In this document: positions 17,122 through 25,676 of the stretch, piece by piece
Numbering within the stretch: position 1 is the stretch's first letter
Layout: each line of letters opens with the position of its first letter
Program-made: the position numbers and the translations under genes
The notes under the pieces: generated by a model
What the model saw: only the letters and a program-made list of their open reading frames with translations
The model's database searches: none
Told to the model about the DNA's origin: nothing
Assembly: GCF_016861975.1 (NCBI RefSeq)
Contig: NZ_BOMB01000026.1
Coordinates: 99,848 to 163,847, forward strand
Reading direction: 5' to 3'
DNA: 64,000 nucleotides
Source of the DNA: Actinocatenispora rupis
GTDB lineage: Bacteria > Actinomycetota > Actinomycetes > Mycobacteriales > Micromonosporaceae

Positions 17122-19539
17122 TTAGGGGCCGGCGGGTAGCGTCACGGTGCGTGCCACCACCGCCTCGTCCGCGTCGTGGGCGGGCGCGACGCCCACCCCG
17201 GCCGGGCGCGGCCGGTACCCGGGGAGGTCGGTGAGACCGTCGCTCTCGTCCAGGATCCGGGCCCGCGCCGGCCCGCGCAGCGTCACCGTCACCGCGACAC
17301 CCTCCGCCGGTACGGCGAAGACGGTGGCCGCGACCGCCCACCGCTCGCCGTGGAGTACCGGGACGGGTTGGCCGGCGACGGTGGCGGCGCGGACGTTGAC
17401 GCCGCGCGGCAGGTACAAGCCGAGGATCGGGGCGTGCCGCGGCGACGCCAGCCACAACCGCACCGTCCGGTACCCGTCGGCGTCCGGTGCGCCGGTGGAG
17501 CGCACGGTCAGCGTCGGCGCGGGCAGGTCCGCCGCGGTGGCCCGCCCGGTACGCATCCGGCCGCCGGATCGGTTGCCCAGTACCGGAAAGCGGTTGTCCA
17601 CAGTGGACCGTGTGGCCCCCACGTACCGGGCCAGCCAGGTCTGCGCGGCGCCGTGCCCGCCGGTCGGCTGCGAGCTGGCCCAGATCGCCCGCCCGCTGTC
17701 CGCGTCCAGCGCGTACGTCAGGTGCGCCGGCTCGGGGTGCGCCGCGTCGAACCCGGACCGCGCGTACCCGACCGCGCCCGCGACGAGCGCCAGGACGAGC
17801 AGCCCGGCCGGGACCGCCGCCGCCCACCGCGCCGGTACGCCCTGCCCGCCCGCGCCGCCCGCGCCGCCCGCGGAAACGGCATTCGCGGCCGGATCCGCGA
17901 CGGACGGGGCGGCCGGGGTTGGCAGGAGGTCGTGCAGGAGGGGCAGGAGCGCGAGGCCGGCGAACAGGACGAGCAGCGCGCCGGCCGCGGCGAGCGTCAG
18001 CCCGAGCGCGGGGAACAGCAGCGCAACGGTGGGTGCCAGGAGCACCGCCGCGGGCACCGCGCCGACCGCGTACGCGAGGGGCGACCAGCGCGGCCACCGC
18101 AGCGCCGCGAGGCAGCCGGCCGCGCCGAACAGTGCCGGCAGGACCGTCAGGTACGCGCCGCCGGGGACGGTCGCGGCGAGCAGCACGCCGAGCAGCGCCA
18201 GCCACACCAGCCCCGCGTACGCGCAGGCGAGGCCGAACCGGCGGCGCAGCGGCACGTACCAGGCGGTGAGGACGGCGAGGGTGAGCAGCACGACGGCGAT
18301 CCGGTACCAGCCGGGGTGGTAGGGGTCGCCGGTCATCATCCCCGCGTACCCGGGGCGCAACGCGGTGAGCAGCGCCCAGCCGCCCTGCGCGAGGCCGGCG
18401 GCGACGGCGACCGGGAGTACGAGGAGGGCGGTGGCGGCGGCGACCCGGCGGACCGGAACCCGCCGGCGGGCGAGCAGCACGAGGGCGGCGACGAGCAGGA
18501 CGGCGAGGACCGCGAGCGGCCAGGTGAGCGCGCCCGGGTAGCGGACCAGCAGGCCGAAGACCGAGAAGTACGTGGCGTCCGGGCCGGACCGCGGCGCGCG
18601 CAGGTCCTTCCCGCCGAACGCGCGGGTCAGCGCGAGCGCGTTCGCGCCGTGCTGCTGGAGGCTGCCGCGGTCCATCGCGGCGGGCGTGTCCAGCGGCGTG
18701 TGGTAGACGGCCGACCCGTCCAGGTACGCGGAGTTCAGCCCGGCGAAGCCGGCCTCGCGGAACATCGTGAAGTCCGTGTCGTTCGGCAGTTTCCGGTAGA
18801 TCTCGACCGCGACGGACGTACCCAGCGGGTACGGCGCGGACGCGAACGTGGACACCAGGTCGGCGTTGCCGCGGGACGTCTCGAACATGACGACAGGGCC
18901 GCCGCTGCCGCGCGCCTCCAGGTTCAGTACGACGGAGTCCCGGGCCTGCGCGCGGTGCTGCGCCACGTACGCGGCGGCGCCGCACAGGCACGCCTCCTCC
19001 GCGTCGGTGAACACCAGGACCACGTCGTTGCGGGGGCGCGGGCCGTGCAGCAGCGCCCGGGCGGTCTCCAACAGCGCCGCGCTGCCCGCGCCGTCGTCCG
19101 AGCCACCCGGCCCGACGCGTACCGAGTCGGTGTGGGCGACGAGGATGACGCGTCCGGTCGGCGCGCGCCCCGGGATCGTCGCCACCACGTCGTGTACGTC
19201 CGCGAGCAGCGTGCCGGTCGCGTCGTCGGTGTTGCGGCCGACGGCGTGCTCCACGTGCGCGGCGATCCCGTACGACGCCAGCGTGTCCACCAGGTACCGC
19301 CGGTTGCGGGCCGCGGCGGCCGAGCCGGTCGGGTGCGTCGCCGACCCCAGCCGCTGCACGTGCCGGTACGCCCGCGCCGCGCTGAACGTGTCCGCGGGGG
19401 CGTCCGCCGCCGCGGGGCGGGGCGGGGCGAGCTGCGCGACGGCGCCGACCGCCAGCGCGAGTACCGCGACGAGTCCGAGCAGGCCGCGTACGATGCCGCC
19501 GCCGTGAACCGTGCCGCCCCCGTCGTGCACACCGCGCAT
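17122..19539 (-). CDS. Membrane-anchored M28 family zinc peptidase
   Basis: 805 residues. The ATG at 19539 is chosen because a perfect GGAGG lies 7 nt upstream; longer frames are open but lack one. A signal anchor (LLGLVAVLALAVGAVAQ) comes first. The extracellular M28 domain spans ~45-320 with metal motifs VILVAHTDSV (His, Asp), GGSDDGAGS (bridging Asp), FTDAEEACLCG (catalytic Glu and ligand Glu), the FETSRGN region and a last ligand His in SAVYHTPLDT. About nine membrane helices follow (~350-600), then a C-terminal beta-rich domain (~640-805). This peptidase-plus-membrane-helices-plus-C-domain order is that of the Fxna/ERMP1-like branch. It should remove N-terminal residues outside the membrane; substrate unknown. 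Confidence 0.92.
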   Translation of the reverse strand: MRGVHDGGGTVHGGGIVRGLLGLVAVLALAVGAVAQLAPPRPAAADAPADTFSAARAYRHVQRLGSATHPTGSAAAARNRRYLVDTLASYGIAAHVEHAVGRNTDDATGTLLADVHDVVATIPGRAPTGRVILVAHTDSVRVGPGGSDDGAGSAALLETARALLHGPRPRNDVVLVFTDAEEACLCGAAAYVAQHRAQARDSVVLNLEARGSGGPVVMFETSRGNADLVSTFASAPYPLGTSVAVEIYRKLPNDTDFTMFREAGFAGLNSAYLDGSAVYHTPLDTPAAMDRGSLQQHGANALALTRAFGGKDLRAPRSGPDATYFSVFGLLVRYPGALTWPLAVLAVLLVAALVLLARRRVPVRRVAAATALLVLPVAVAAGLAQGGWALLTALRPGYAGMMTGDPYHPGWYRIAVVLLTLAVLTAWYVPLRRRFGLACAYAGLVWLALLGVLLAATVPGGAYLTVLPALFGAAGCLAALRWPRWSPLAYAVGAVPAAVLLAPTVALLFPALGLTLAAAGALLVLFAGLALLPLLHDLLPTPAAPSVADPAANAVSAGGAGGAGGQGVPARWAAAVPAGLLVLALVAGAVGYARSGFDAAHPEPAHLTYALDADSGRAIWASSQPTGGHGAAQTWLARYVGATRSTVDNRFPVLGNRSGGRMRTGRATAADLPAPTLTVRSTGAPDADGYRTVRLWLASPRHAPILGLYLPRGVNVRAATVAGQPVPVLHGERWAVAATVFAVPAEGVAVTVTLRGPARARILDESDGLTDLPGYRPRPAGVGVAPAHDADEAVVARTVTLPAGP

Positions 19540-19734
19540 CGTGCCGCCTCCGTCGTGAGCCGCACCGGGTACGCCCGGCGGGTGGCAAACCAGACACCCG
19601 CGGATCCCCGGCCGACCCGTCCGGCCGGCGACGATCCGCACGGACGGACCCTAGCGGGCCTCGTACGGTCCGTGTGGCCGTCGAAATCCGCAACGGGTGG
19701 GACGCGGACCGGCGCGGCGGACGATACTGCGAGC

Positions 19735-20046
19735 GTGGCGTATCCGGGAGAGGGCGAGTCGGTCCCGGCCACGTACGTGCCGGCGGCTTCCGCCGCAGCC
19801 GTGCCGCACGAGGCCGCGTCCGACGATCTGTCCTGGGATCCGCCGCGGTGGGTGCTACCGGTCGCGGGGCTCGCGGTCGCCGCGTTGCTGCTGACGTGCT
19901 TCCTGGTGTTCTGGCAGGGGATGGGCACCGCGCCGCGGGAATCGGCGGTCGAGGCGTTCGGTGTGGTGTTCGGGCTGCTGGTGGCGGTGTCGGCGGTCGG
20001 CGCGTTCCGGCTGGGGGCGCGGCGACAGCGGCCGGGGCGACAGTGA
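19735..20046 (+). CDS. Small membrane protein, two helices
   Basis: 103 residues, family not recognised. A 35-residue Ala/Pro/acid-rich N-terminus is followed by helix 1 (WVLPVAGLAVAALLLTCFLV), a short loop with GMGTAPRESAVE, and helix 2 (AFGVVFGLLVAVSAVGAF), ending in a basic tail ARRQRPGRQ. GTG 19735 is the only start giving this arrangement. It diverges from the M28 peptidase (196 bp apart) and lies 87 bp before the antiporter start, so co-transcription with the antiporter is plausible. Confidence 0.7.
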   Translation: MAYPGEGESVPATYVPAASAAAVPHEAASDDLSWDPPRWVLPVAGLAVAALLLTCFLVFWQGMGTAPRESAVEAFGVVFGLLVAVSAVGAFRLGARRQRPGRQ

Positions 20047-20133
20047 TCCGTTAGGATTGCGACCGGTGTGCCGGGAAGTCTGGTCGGCGGTCCGTCCCCG
20101 TTCGTTGCCCCGGAGTTGCGCCGTGATGATCCG

Positions 20134-21585
20134 ATGAACGACGCCGAGCGGTTCGGTGCCGTGGTCCTGCTGGTGGCCCTGGCCCTCCTCGCCGCCGTGC
20201 TGTCCAACCGCCTCACCGAACGGATCCGCGTACCGGCGCCGGCGCTGTTCCTGATCGGCGCGGCGGTCGTGGCGGACCTGTTCCCGTGGCTGGGCCGGAT
20301 GCCGGTCGACACGGTCGAGCAGATCGTCACCGTCGCCCTCGTACTGCTGCTGTTCGACGGCGGCATGAACATGGGCTGGGGCGCGCTGCGGCGTACCGCG
20401 GGGGCGGTGGTGTGGCTGGGCGTCGTCGGCACGCTCGTCACCGCGGCCGCGGCGGCCGCCGCCGCGCACTACCTGCTGGGGCTGGACTGGCGGATGGCGC
20501 TGCTGATCGGTACCGCCCTGGCGCCCACCGACCCGGCCGTCGTCTTCTCCGTACTCGGCAAGCGCGAGGTGCTGGGGCGGTCCGGCACGCTGCTGGAGGG
20601 CGAGTCCGGCGCGAACGACCCCGTCGGCATCGCGCTGATGGTCAGCATTCTCGCCGCGACGAGCAGCGGCGGCTGGTCCGCCGTGGGTACCGGGGTGCTG
20701 ACGTTCGTCGAGCAGATGGTCATCGGCGGCGCGATCGGTGTACTCGGCGGGCTCGGCCTCGTGTGGTTCTGCCGCCGGGTGTCGCTGCCGTCCGCCGCGC
20801 TCTACCCGGTGCGTACGCTCGCCTCCGCCCTCGCCCTGTACGGCCTCGCCACCGTCGCGCACGGGTCCGGCTTCCTCGCCGTGTTCGTCGCGGGGATCAT
20901 GCTCGGCGACGCGCGCATCCCGTTCCGCGGGGACGTACAGCGGGTGCACGGCGCGCTGGCCAGCCTCGGCGAGATCGTCGCGTTCGTGATCCTCGGGCTC
21001 ACCGTGCAGCTGCGTACCCTCGGCGACGGCGACGCGTGGCTCGTCGGCCTGGTGCTCGCCGTCCTGCTCGCCCTCGTCATCCGCCCGGTACTCGTCGGCC
21101 TCGTCCTCCTCCCGGTACGGCTCACCCGTGGCGAACGCGGATTCGTGCTGTGGGCCGGGTTGAAGGGCGCGGTGCCCATCCTGCTCGGCACGTTCATCGT
21201 CGGCGCCGGACTCCCCGACACCACCCGCGTGTACGACGTGATCTTCGTGGTGGTGGCCTTCTCCGTGATCGTGCAGGGCGGGCTGGTACCGCTCGTCGGG
21301 CGCTGGGGCCGGGTGCCGATGCGCTCCGTACCGCCGGAACCGTGGGTCGCCGGGATGCGGTTCCGCCAGGAACCCGCCGCGCTGACCACCCACACCGTCG
21401 AGGTCGGATCGCCCGCCGAAGGCGCCACCGTCGCCGAACTCGCCCGCGAGGAAGGGGTGTGGGTGACGTTCGTCCGGCGCGACGGCGGGTTGGTGCCGCT
21501 GCGGCCGGAGACGGTGCTGCGGGAGGGGGACGACGTGCTCGTCGACCGCGAGTCCTGGGAGCGGGATCCGTTCGTGTCCACCTGA
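20134..21585 (+). CDS. Cation/proton antiporter (CPA1, NhaP2-like) with TrkA-C domain
   Basis: 483 residues from ATG 20134 (a GTG at 20068 would add 22). Twelve or so hydrophobic helices carry CPA1 landmarks: LLLFDGGMNM, GTALAPTDPAVVFSVLG (the TDPA motif near residue 130), and LEGESGANDPVGIAL (the ND ion-site pair near 160). After the membrane part (ending ~385) a C-terminal RCK_C/TrkA-C-like domain begins HTVEVGSPAEGATVAEL and ends VLREGDDVLVD. This domain order is that of the K+/H+ antiporters of the NhaP2/CvrA type, so potassium or sodium efflux in exchange for protons is likely. Two tandem hairpins follow at 21876-21938. Confidence 0.93.
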   Translation: MNDAERFGAVVLLVALALLAAVLSNRLTERIRVPAPALFLIGAAVVADLFPWLGRMPVDTVEQIVTVALVLLLFDGGMNMGWGALRRTAGAVVWLGVVGTLVTAAAAAAAAHYLLGLDWRMALLIGTALAPTDPAVVFSVLGKREVLGRSGTLLEGESGANDPVGIALMVSILAATSSGGWSAVGTGVLTFVEQMVIGGAIGVLGGLGLVWFCRRVSLPSAALYPVRTLASALALYGLATVAHGSGFLAVFVAGIMLGDARIPFRGDVQRVHGALASLGEIVAFVILGLTVQLRTLGDGDAWLVGLVLAVLLALVIRPVLVGLVLLPVRLTRGERGFVLWAGLKGAVPILLGTFIVGAGLPDTTRVYDVIFVVVAFSVIVQGGLVPLVGRWGRVPMRSVPPEPWVAGMRFRQEPAALTTHTVEVGSPAEGATVAELAREEGVWVTFVRRDGGLVPLRPETVLREGDDVLVDRESWERDPFVST

Positions 21586-21875
21586 TGGTGTACGCGCCGG
21601 GCGGTGTCCTCGGCCCGGCGTCCCGGCCCCGGCCCCGGGCCCTGACCCGGCACTGGTCCCGGCCTGGCGCTGTCCCGCGCCCGGCCCCGGCGTCCGGCCC
21701 GGGCCTCCGAACCCGACCCACCGACCCGGACCCCGGGCTCGGCACTAGCCCCGACCCCGGCGGTGGGCGGGCCTCCGGCCGGGGGTTTGGCGCTCGTTCG
21801 GGTGGATGTGGTGCCGTGCAACGGCTGTGCTGCTTCTACCCCGGTGTTGGTTGCCCCGTGCCGGGGCATGGGGAT

Positions 21876-21938
21876 GCGAGAGAGGACGCTGTCCTCTCTC
21901 GCGCTCTCTCCTGCCAAAGGGGGCGGAGCCCCCTTTGG
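21876..21938. terminator. Twin hairpins between convergent genes
   Basis: Hairpin A: arms 21876-21887 and 21891-21902 (12 bp, core GAGAGAGGAC / GTCCTCTCTC), loop GCT. Hairpin B: arms 21914-21924 and 21928-21938 (11 bp, CCAAAGGGGGC / GCCCCCTTTGG), loop GGA. They sit between the antiporter (ending 21585) and the convergent gene ending at 22111, and could terminate both. Bases 21586-21875 hold only GC-rich low-complexity sequence. Confidence 0.7.
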
Positions 21939-22110
21939 AAACCCCCACGAAGTAGGCGGATGCTTTCGCGTTCGCCTCTCGTCACCGACCCAAGTCCCGT
22001 ACGCCGATCCGACTTGGCTCCGCCGCCCAGATCCTTGTGTACCAACGGGTTTGGGGTCAGTGGGCGGGGACCAGGATCCGGTCGTACGAACGGCCGTGGC
22101 GCGTAACGGA

Positions 22111-24408
22111 TCAGGGGCGGGTGGTGGAGGTGATGCGGGCCAGGGAGAAGGTGTGCAGGGTCTCGGTGCGGTCGTCGGCGGCGCGGAGGTAGCCGGCGCC
22201 GATGGAGATGGGGCGTACGAGACGGGACGCGCTGCCGCCGTGCGAGTCGACGTACGTGACCCAGACGGTGGTCTTGTCGCGGATGGCGAGGCGCAGGGTG
22301 GCGAGGGCGTCGGTGGTGGTGCGCGGGTCGGGCGTCGGCGCCCGCCGGGTCGTACGGGCGAGGTGGTCGCCGTGCCGGACGGTGGCGACGACCTGGTCGA
22401 TCTGGTCCGCGCTGAGGGTGGTGGGCAGCTCGCGCGGGGTGGGGCGCAGCCGGGTGGTGGCCGCGGCGCGGAGCTGGTCGGGCCGGTGGGTGAGCACGAC
22501 CCCGGTGGCATCCTCCGGTACGGGCGCGAATCCCGCCGAGCGCAGCAGATCGAGCAGCCGGTGCGGCGCGAACGGGGTGACGAGTACGGTCGGCGCGATC
22601 TCGCGCAGCGCGAGCGGGGCGAGCCGCCGGTCGGCGCGGAGTTCGGCGATCAGCGCGGTGTCGTCGCTCCGCACGTACGCCGCGCAGCCGCCGGTGCGCA
22701 GGCCGCCGTGCCGCCGCGCCACGTCGTCCACCAGGTACGTGAGGGACTGCGGGACGGGGGTGGTGGAGCGCTGGGCGAACAGGGCGTGCAGGTCCGCGGC
22801 GGCCATGCCGGCGTCGAGGGCGCGCCGGACGCTGTCGGCGGTGACCCGGTAGACGGTGGCGTGGCCGGCGGACTCGGTGTCCGCGACGAGGTCGAGTTCG
22901 GCGGCGAGGGCCGGATCCGGCGGCCCCGGTACGACGACGGTCAGGTCGGCCTGGACGAGGACGTGGTCGACGGGCGCGGGCAGCAGCGCGTCGAGGATCG
23001 CGGCGGGCCCGTCGGCCGGGTCGGTGACGTCGATGCCGAGCGGGTCGGGTTCGGCCGGCTCGTCGGCGAGCAGCAGCCGGCCGTAGCTGGTGAGCGCGTC
23101 GCGGCCGGTGACGCCGAGGGTGGCGGCCTCCTGCAGCGCGGCGCGGGTGGCGCGGCCGGCCTGCGGACCACCCCGCCGGGGCGTACGCCAGGCGAGCAGG
23201 TCGACGAGGTCGTCCTGGCCGGGTGCGCTGCCGGCGGGCAGGTCGGCGAGGGCGGCGAGCGGGGCGCGCCGGAGTACCGGGGCGGACATCCGCGCGACCT
23301 CGCCGGACAGCGCGTTGACCGGCCTGTCCTTGTCGTCCCGGGTACCGATCAGGCTGGGTTGCCGGGCCATGCCGAGCCAGCAGGTGGCGAGCCGCAGCCA
23401 GCGGGCGGACGGCGTGCTGAGCCGCCAGTCGTCGTACCCGCGGGTCGGCAGCCAGACGGGGCCGTCGGCGGTCTCCGCGTCGGTGACGAGCTGCGTCTCG
23501 CGGGCGAGTTCGAGCAGCAGCGCGGCGACGGGTTCGGCGCAGTCCACGGCGCGCGCCAACCGCCGCAGGTCGCGGACGCCGATGCCGCCGGCCTTGAGTA
23601 CGGGTGCGGGTTCGGCGGCGAGCGCGTCGCACAGCGCCGCGGTGAGCCGTACGGCCTCCATGACCTGGCCGGCGCCGGCGGCGTCGACCGCGTCGGCCGG
23701 CCGTACCGTCGCGTCGGGGGTCGGCGGGTCGGGGTGCAGGACGCCGAGCGGGCCGACGTCGCGGCGCAGCAGCAGGCCGATCTCGCGGGGCAGCTGGACG
23801 GTGTCGAGCCGTTCGGCGACGAGCAGGTGGTGGTCGAGCAGCCAGCCGACCGGCGTGTCCGGCCCCGCCTCGCGGACGGTACCGACGGGCGGGCCGGCGG
23901 CGAGCCGGTCGAGTACGGCGCGGGACTCGGGCGGCGCGGCGAGCAGCTCGCGCCGCAGCCGGGCCGGATCCGCGGCGAGCATGGCCGTCTCCGGGTCGAG
24001 TTCGAGCGCGGGCCGACCCAGCCCCGCCGGGTACGGCGAGCAGAGTTCGGTGACGCCGCGGGCGACGGCCACCGCGTCGTCCTCCCCGTACGCCACGGCG
24101 AGGCCGCGCAGGGTGTCCACGGCGGCGTGCACCCGGTCCGCCGGTACGGACGCGGCCAGGTCGAGTACGGCGGCCAGCGGTGTGGTGCCGGTCTCCTCGG
24201 TGGCCAGCCGGAGCGCGTCGAGGATCTCCAGGGTGAACCGGTCGAGCCCCTCCAGGGCACGCGCCAGCGACAGCCGGGACTGCATCCGGGACGCCAGCGC
24301 GGACAGGTCGCCCGGCACCGGTACGGCCAGGTCCGGGCGGGCGGCGAGCAGCGCGCCGAGGTCGTTGTCGGACATCCGGCGCAGGTGGTCGACGAGTGTG
24401 GTGGGCAT
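22111..24408 (-). CDS. Helicase-associated (XPB partner) protein
   Basis: 765 residues, matching the long actinobacterial proteins annotated as helicase-associated or XPB/Ssl2-like. It starts MPTTLVDHLRRMSDNDLGAL and proceeds through winged-helix-like segments (RFTLEILDALRLA; ESRAVLDRLAAGPPVGTV) to a central region ending HVLVQADLTVVVPGPPDP and LVADTESAGHATVYRVT. A C-terminal part (DALATLRLAIRDKTTVWVTY, then YLRAADDRTETLHTFSLARI) has WYL-domain style. There is no Walker A or DEAD box, so it is not itself a helicase; it probably binds nucleic acid or partners XPB (inference from usual gene neighbourhood). ATG 24408 is the family start. Confidence 0.88.
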   Translation of the reverse strand: MPTTLVDHLRRMSDNDLGALLAARPDLAVPVPGDLSALASRMQSRLSLARALEGLDRFTLEILDALRLATEETGTTPLAAVLDLAASVPADRVHAAVDTLRGLAVAYGEDDAVAVARGVTELCSPYPAGLGRPALELDPETAMLAADPARLRRELLAAPPESRAVLDRLAAGPPVGTVREAGPDTPVGWLLDHHLLVAERLDTVQLPREIGLLLRRDVGPLGVLHPDPPTPDATVRPADAVDAAGAGQVMEAVRLTAALCDALAAEPAPVLKAGGIGVRDLRRLARAVDCAEPVAALLLELARETQLVTDAETADGPVWLPTRGYDDWRLSTPSARWLRLATCWLGMARQPSLIGTRDDKDRPVNALSGEVARMSAPVLRRAPLAALADLPAGSAPGQDDLVDLLAWRTPRRGGPQAGRATRAALQEAATLGVTGRDALTSYGRLLLADEPAEPDPLGIDVTDPADGPAAILDALLPAPVDHVLVQADLTVVVPGPPDPALAAELDLVADTESAGHATVYRVTADSVRRALDAGMAAADLHALFAQRSTTPVPQSLTYLVDDVARRHGGLRTGGCAAYVRSDDTALIAELRADRRLAPLALREIAPTVLVTPFAPHRLLDLLRSAGFAPVPEDATGVVLTHRPDQLRAAATTRLRPTPRELPTTLSADQIDQVVATVRHGDHLARTTRRAPTPDPRTTTDALATLRLAIRDKTTVWVTYVDSHGGSASRLVRPISIGAGYLRAADDRTETLHTFSLARITSTTRP

Positions 24409-24516
24409 CGCCTGCCAACGGTAGAGCCTCACACCGCCGGACGTCCTGGGCCGGCGGACTTCCCGGGTAGCGTCGTGTGCGAGACTTTGCCGCGTCGTGC
24501 GGTGTGAGGAGGAGAC

Positions 24517-24702
24517 ATGGCGCTGCAGACCGACGTCGATCCGGAGCAGGGTGGCCAGCCGGTCAAGCCGGGCCACCTGCCGGTTTCGGAGATGTTCTCG
24601 GACCGGGCCGGTGCCGGCTCGCCGTTCGGGGAGGACCTCGCGTTCCCGCTCCCGGTCGACCAGATCGTGTACCAGCTGCCCGCCGAGCACGACGCAGTCT
24701 GA
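24517..24702 (+). CDS. Small 61-aa protein, unknown
   Basis: A perfect ribosome site, GAGGAGGAG, lies 4 nt before ATG 24517, one of the best in the window. The product is acidic and Pro-rich: MALQTDVDPEQGG at the start, PVSEMFSDRAGAGSPFGEDL in the middle, and LPVDQIVYQLPAEHDAV at the end. It has no Cys, no signal peptide and no membrane segment. It diverges from the helicase-associated gene (108 bp) and precedes the glycerophosphodiesterase. I do not recognise a family; a short regulatory or binding protein is as likely as a modified-peptide precursor, and no modifying enzyme is adjacent. Confidence 0.7.
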   Translation: MALQTDVDPEQGGQPVKPGHLPVSEMFSDRAGAGSPFGEDLAFPLPVDQIVYQLPAEHDAV

Positions 24703-24846
24703 CCTCCTGTCCCGCTGTCCGGCGGGTCCGGTCCGGGGTCGGTGCGGACCCCACCGGTTCACCCACCCTCGGTCGTGTCGTAACTGTCCGTACACCGAGT
24801 GGGCGCACTCTTCATGCACGGTCAGCGTTCTGGTGAGGAGCGGGCG

Positions 24847-25644
24847 ATGCCCGGTACGGTCCTGGCGCCCGAGGCGCTGCGGGTGGTCAACTACGCGCAC
24901 CGCGGTGCGTCCGGCCTGGCCCCGGAGAACACCATGGCCGCCTTCGAGGCGGCCGCGACACACGGGGCGCACGTCGTGGAGCTGGACGTCCGGCGTACGG
25001 CCGACGGCCATCTCGTGGTGATGCACGACCCGTCGCCCGCGCGTACGACGAACGTGGCGGAGCTGTTCCCGGAGCGCGCCGAGGCGCCGGTGAGCGACTT
25101 CACGCTCGCCGAGCTGCGCCGGCTCGACGCGGGCGGCTGGCGCGACCCGCGCCACGCGGGCGAGCGGATCCCCACGTTCGACGAGGCGATGGACCTGTTC
25201 GCCCAGCGCGACCTCCGCGTACTGCTGGAGGTCAAGGCACCCGGCGAGTACCCGGGGATCGCGGAGCAGATCGTCGCGGAGCTGCGCTCGGCGTACGCGG
25301 GATGGTTGTCGGGTCGGATGATCGTGCAGAGCTTCGACTGGGAGTTCATGCGCGCGCTGCGGTCGCTGCTGCCGCGGATCCCGGTGGGCCTGCTCGGCGC
25401 GCCCGACGTGGCGCAGCTCTCCGCGTACGCGGGGTTCGTGGACCACGTGAACCCGCCGCGCTCGGCCGCCACCGCGGAGTACGTGGAGTCGGTGCACCAG
25501 TGGGGCATGGCGGTCAACGTGTGGACCGTCGACGACCCCGCGGAGATGTCCCGGCTGATCGCCAACGGCGTCGACGGCATCATCACCAACCGCCCCGACC
25601 TGCTGCACGCCACGTTCGCCGTGGCCCCCGACACAGCGGGCTAG
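24847..25644 (+). CDS. Glycerophosphodiester phosphodiesterase
   Basis: 265 residues from ATG 24847, with GAGGAG 7 nt upstream. GDPD motifs: AHRGASGLAPENTMAAF (catalytic His and Arg, then Glu-Asn), VVELDVRRTADGHLVVMHDP (metal Glu/Asp and catalytic His), LLEVKAP (metal Glu and Lys), and the C-terminal VNVWTVDDPAEM...GVDGIITNRPD. No signal peptide, so a cytoplasmic UgpQ-type enzyme that splits deacylated phospholipid headgroups to glycerol 3-phosphate and an alcohol. The product would feed GlpD (9728-11488), though the genes are far apart. Confidence 0.94.
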   Translation: MPGTVLAPEALRVVNYAHRGASGLAPENTMAAFEAAATHGAHVVELDVRRTADGHLVVMHDPSPARTTNVAELFPERAEAPVSDFTLAELRRLDAGGWRDPRHAGERIPTFDEAMDLFAQRDLRVLLEVKAPGEYPGIAEQIVAELRSAYAGWLSGRMIVQSFDWEFMRALRSLLPRIPVGLLGAPDVAQLSAYAGFVDHVNPPRSAATAEYVESVHQWGMAVNVWTVDDPAEMSRLIANGVDGIITNRPDLLHATFAVAPDTAG

Positions 25645-25676
25645 GCGTACCGCCGGCCGTGCGTAGGCTCGTTCCC

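Noticed and set aside
17176..19734. Long plus-strand frame extending the 103-aa membrane protein upstream
   Set aside because: It is antisense to the M28 peptidase; the plausible protein starts at GTG 19735.
21763..24507. 914-codon plus-strand frame
   Set aside because: It mirrors the helicase-associated gene; composition is Gly/Arg/Val-rich with no recognisable motif.
24517..24702. RiPP precursor interpretation of the 61-aa peptide
   Set aside because: No leader/core boundary, Cys or modifying enzyme is near; kept only as an unknown small protein.
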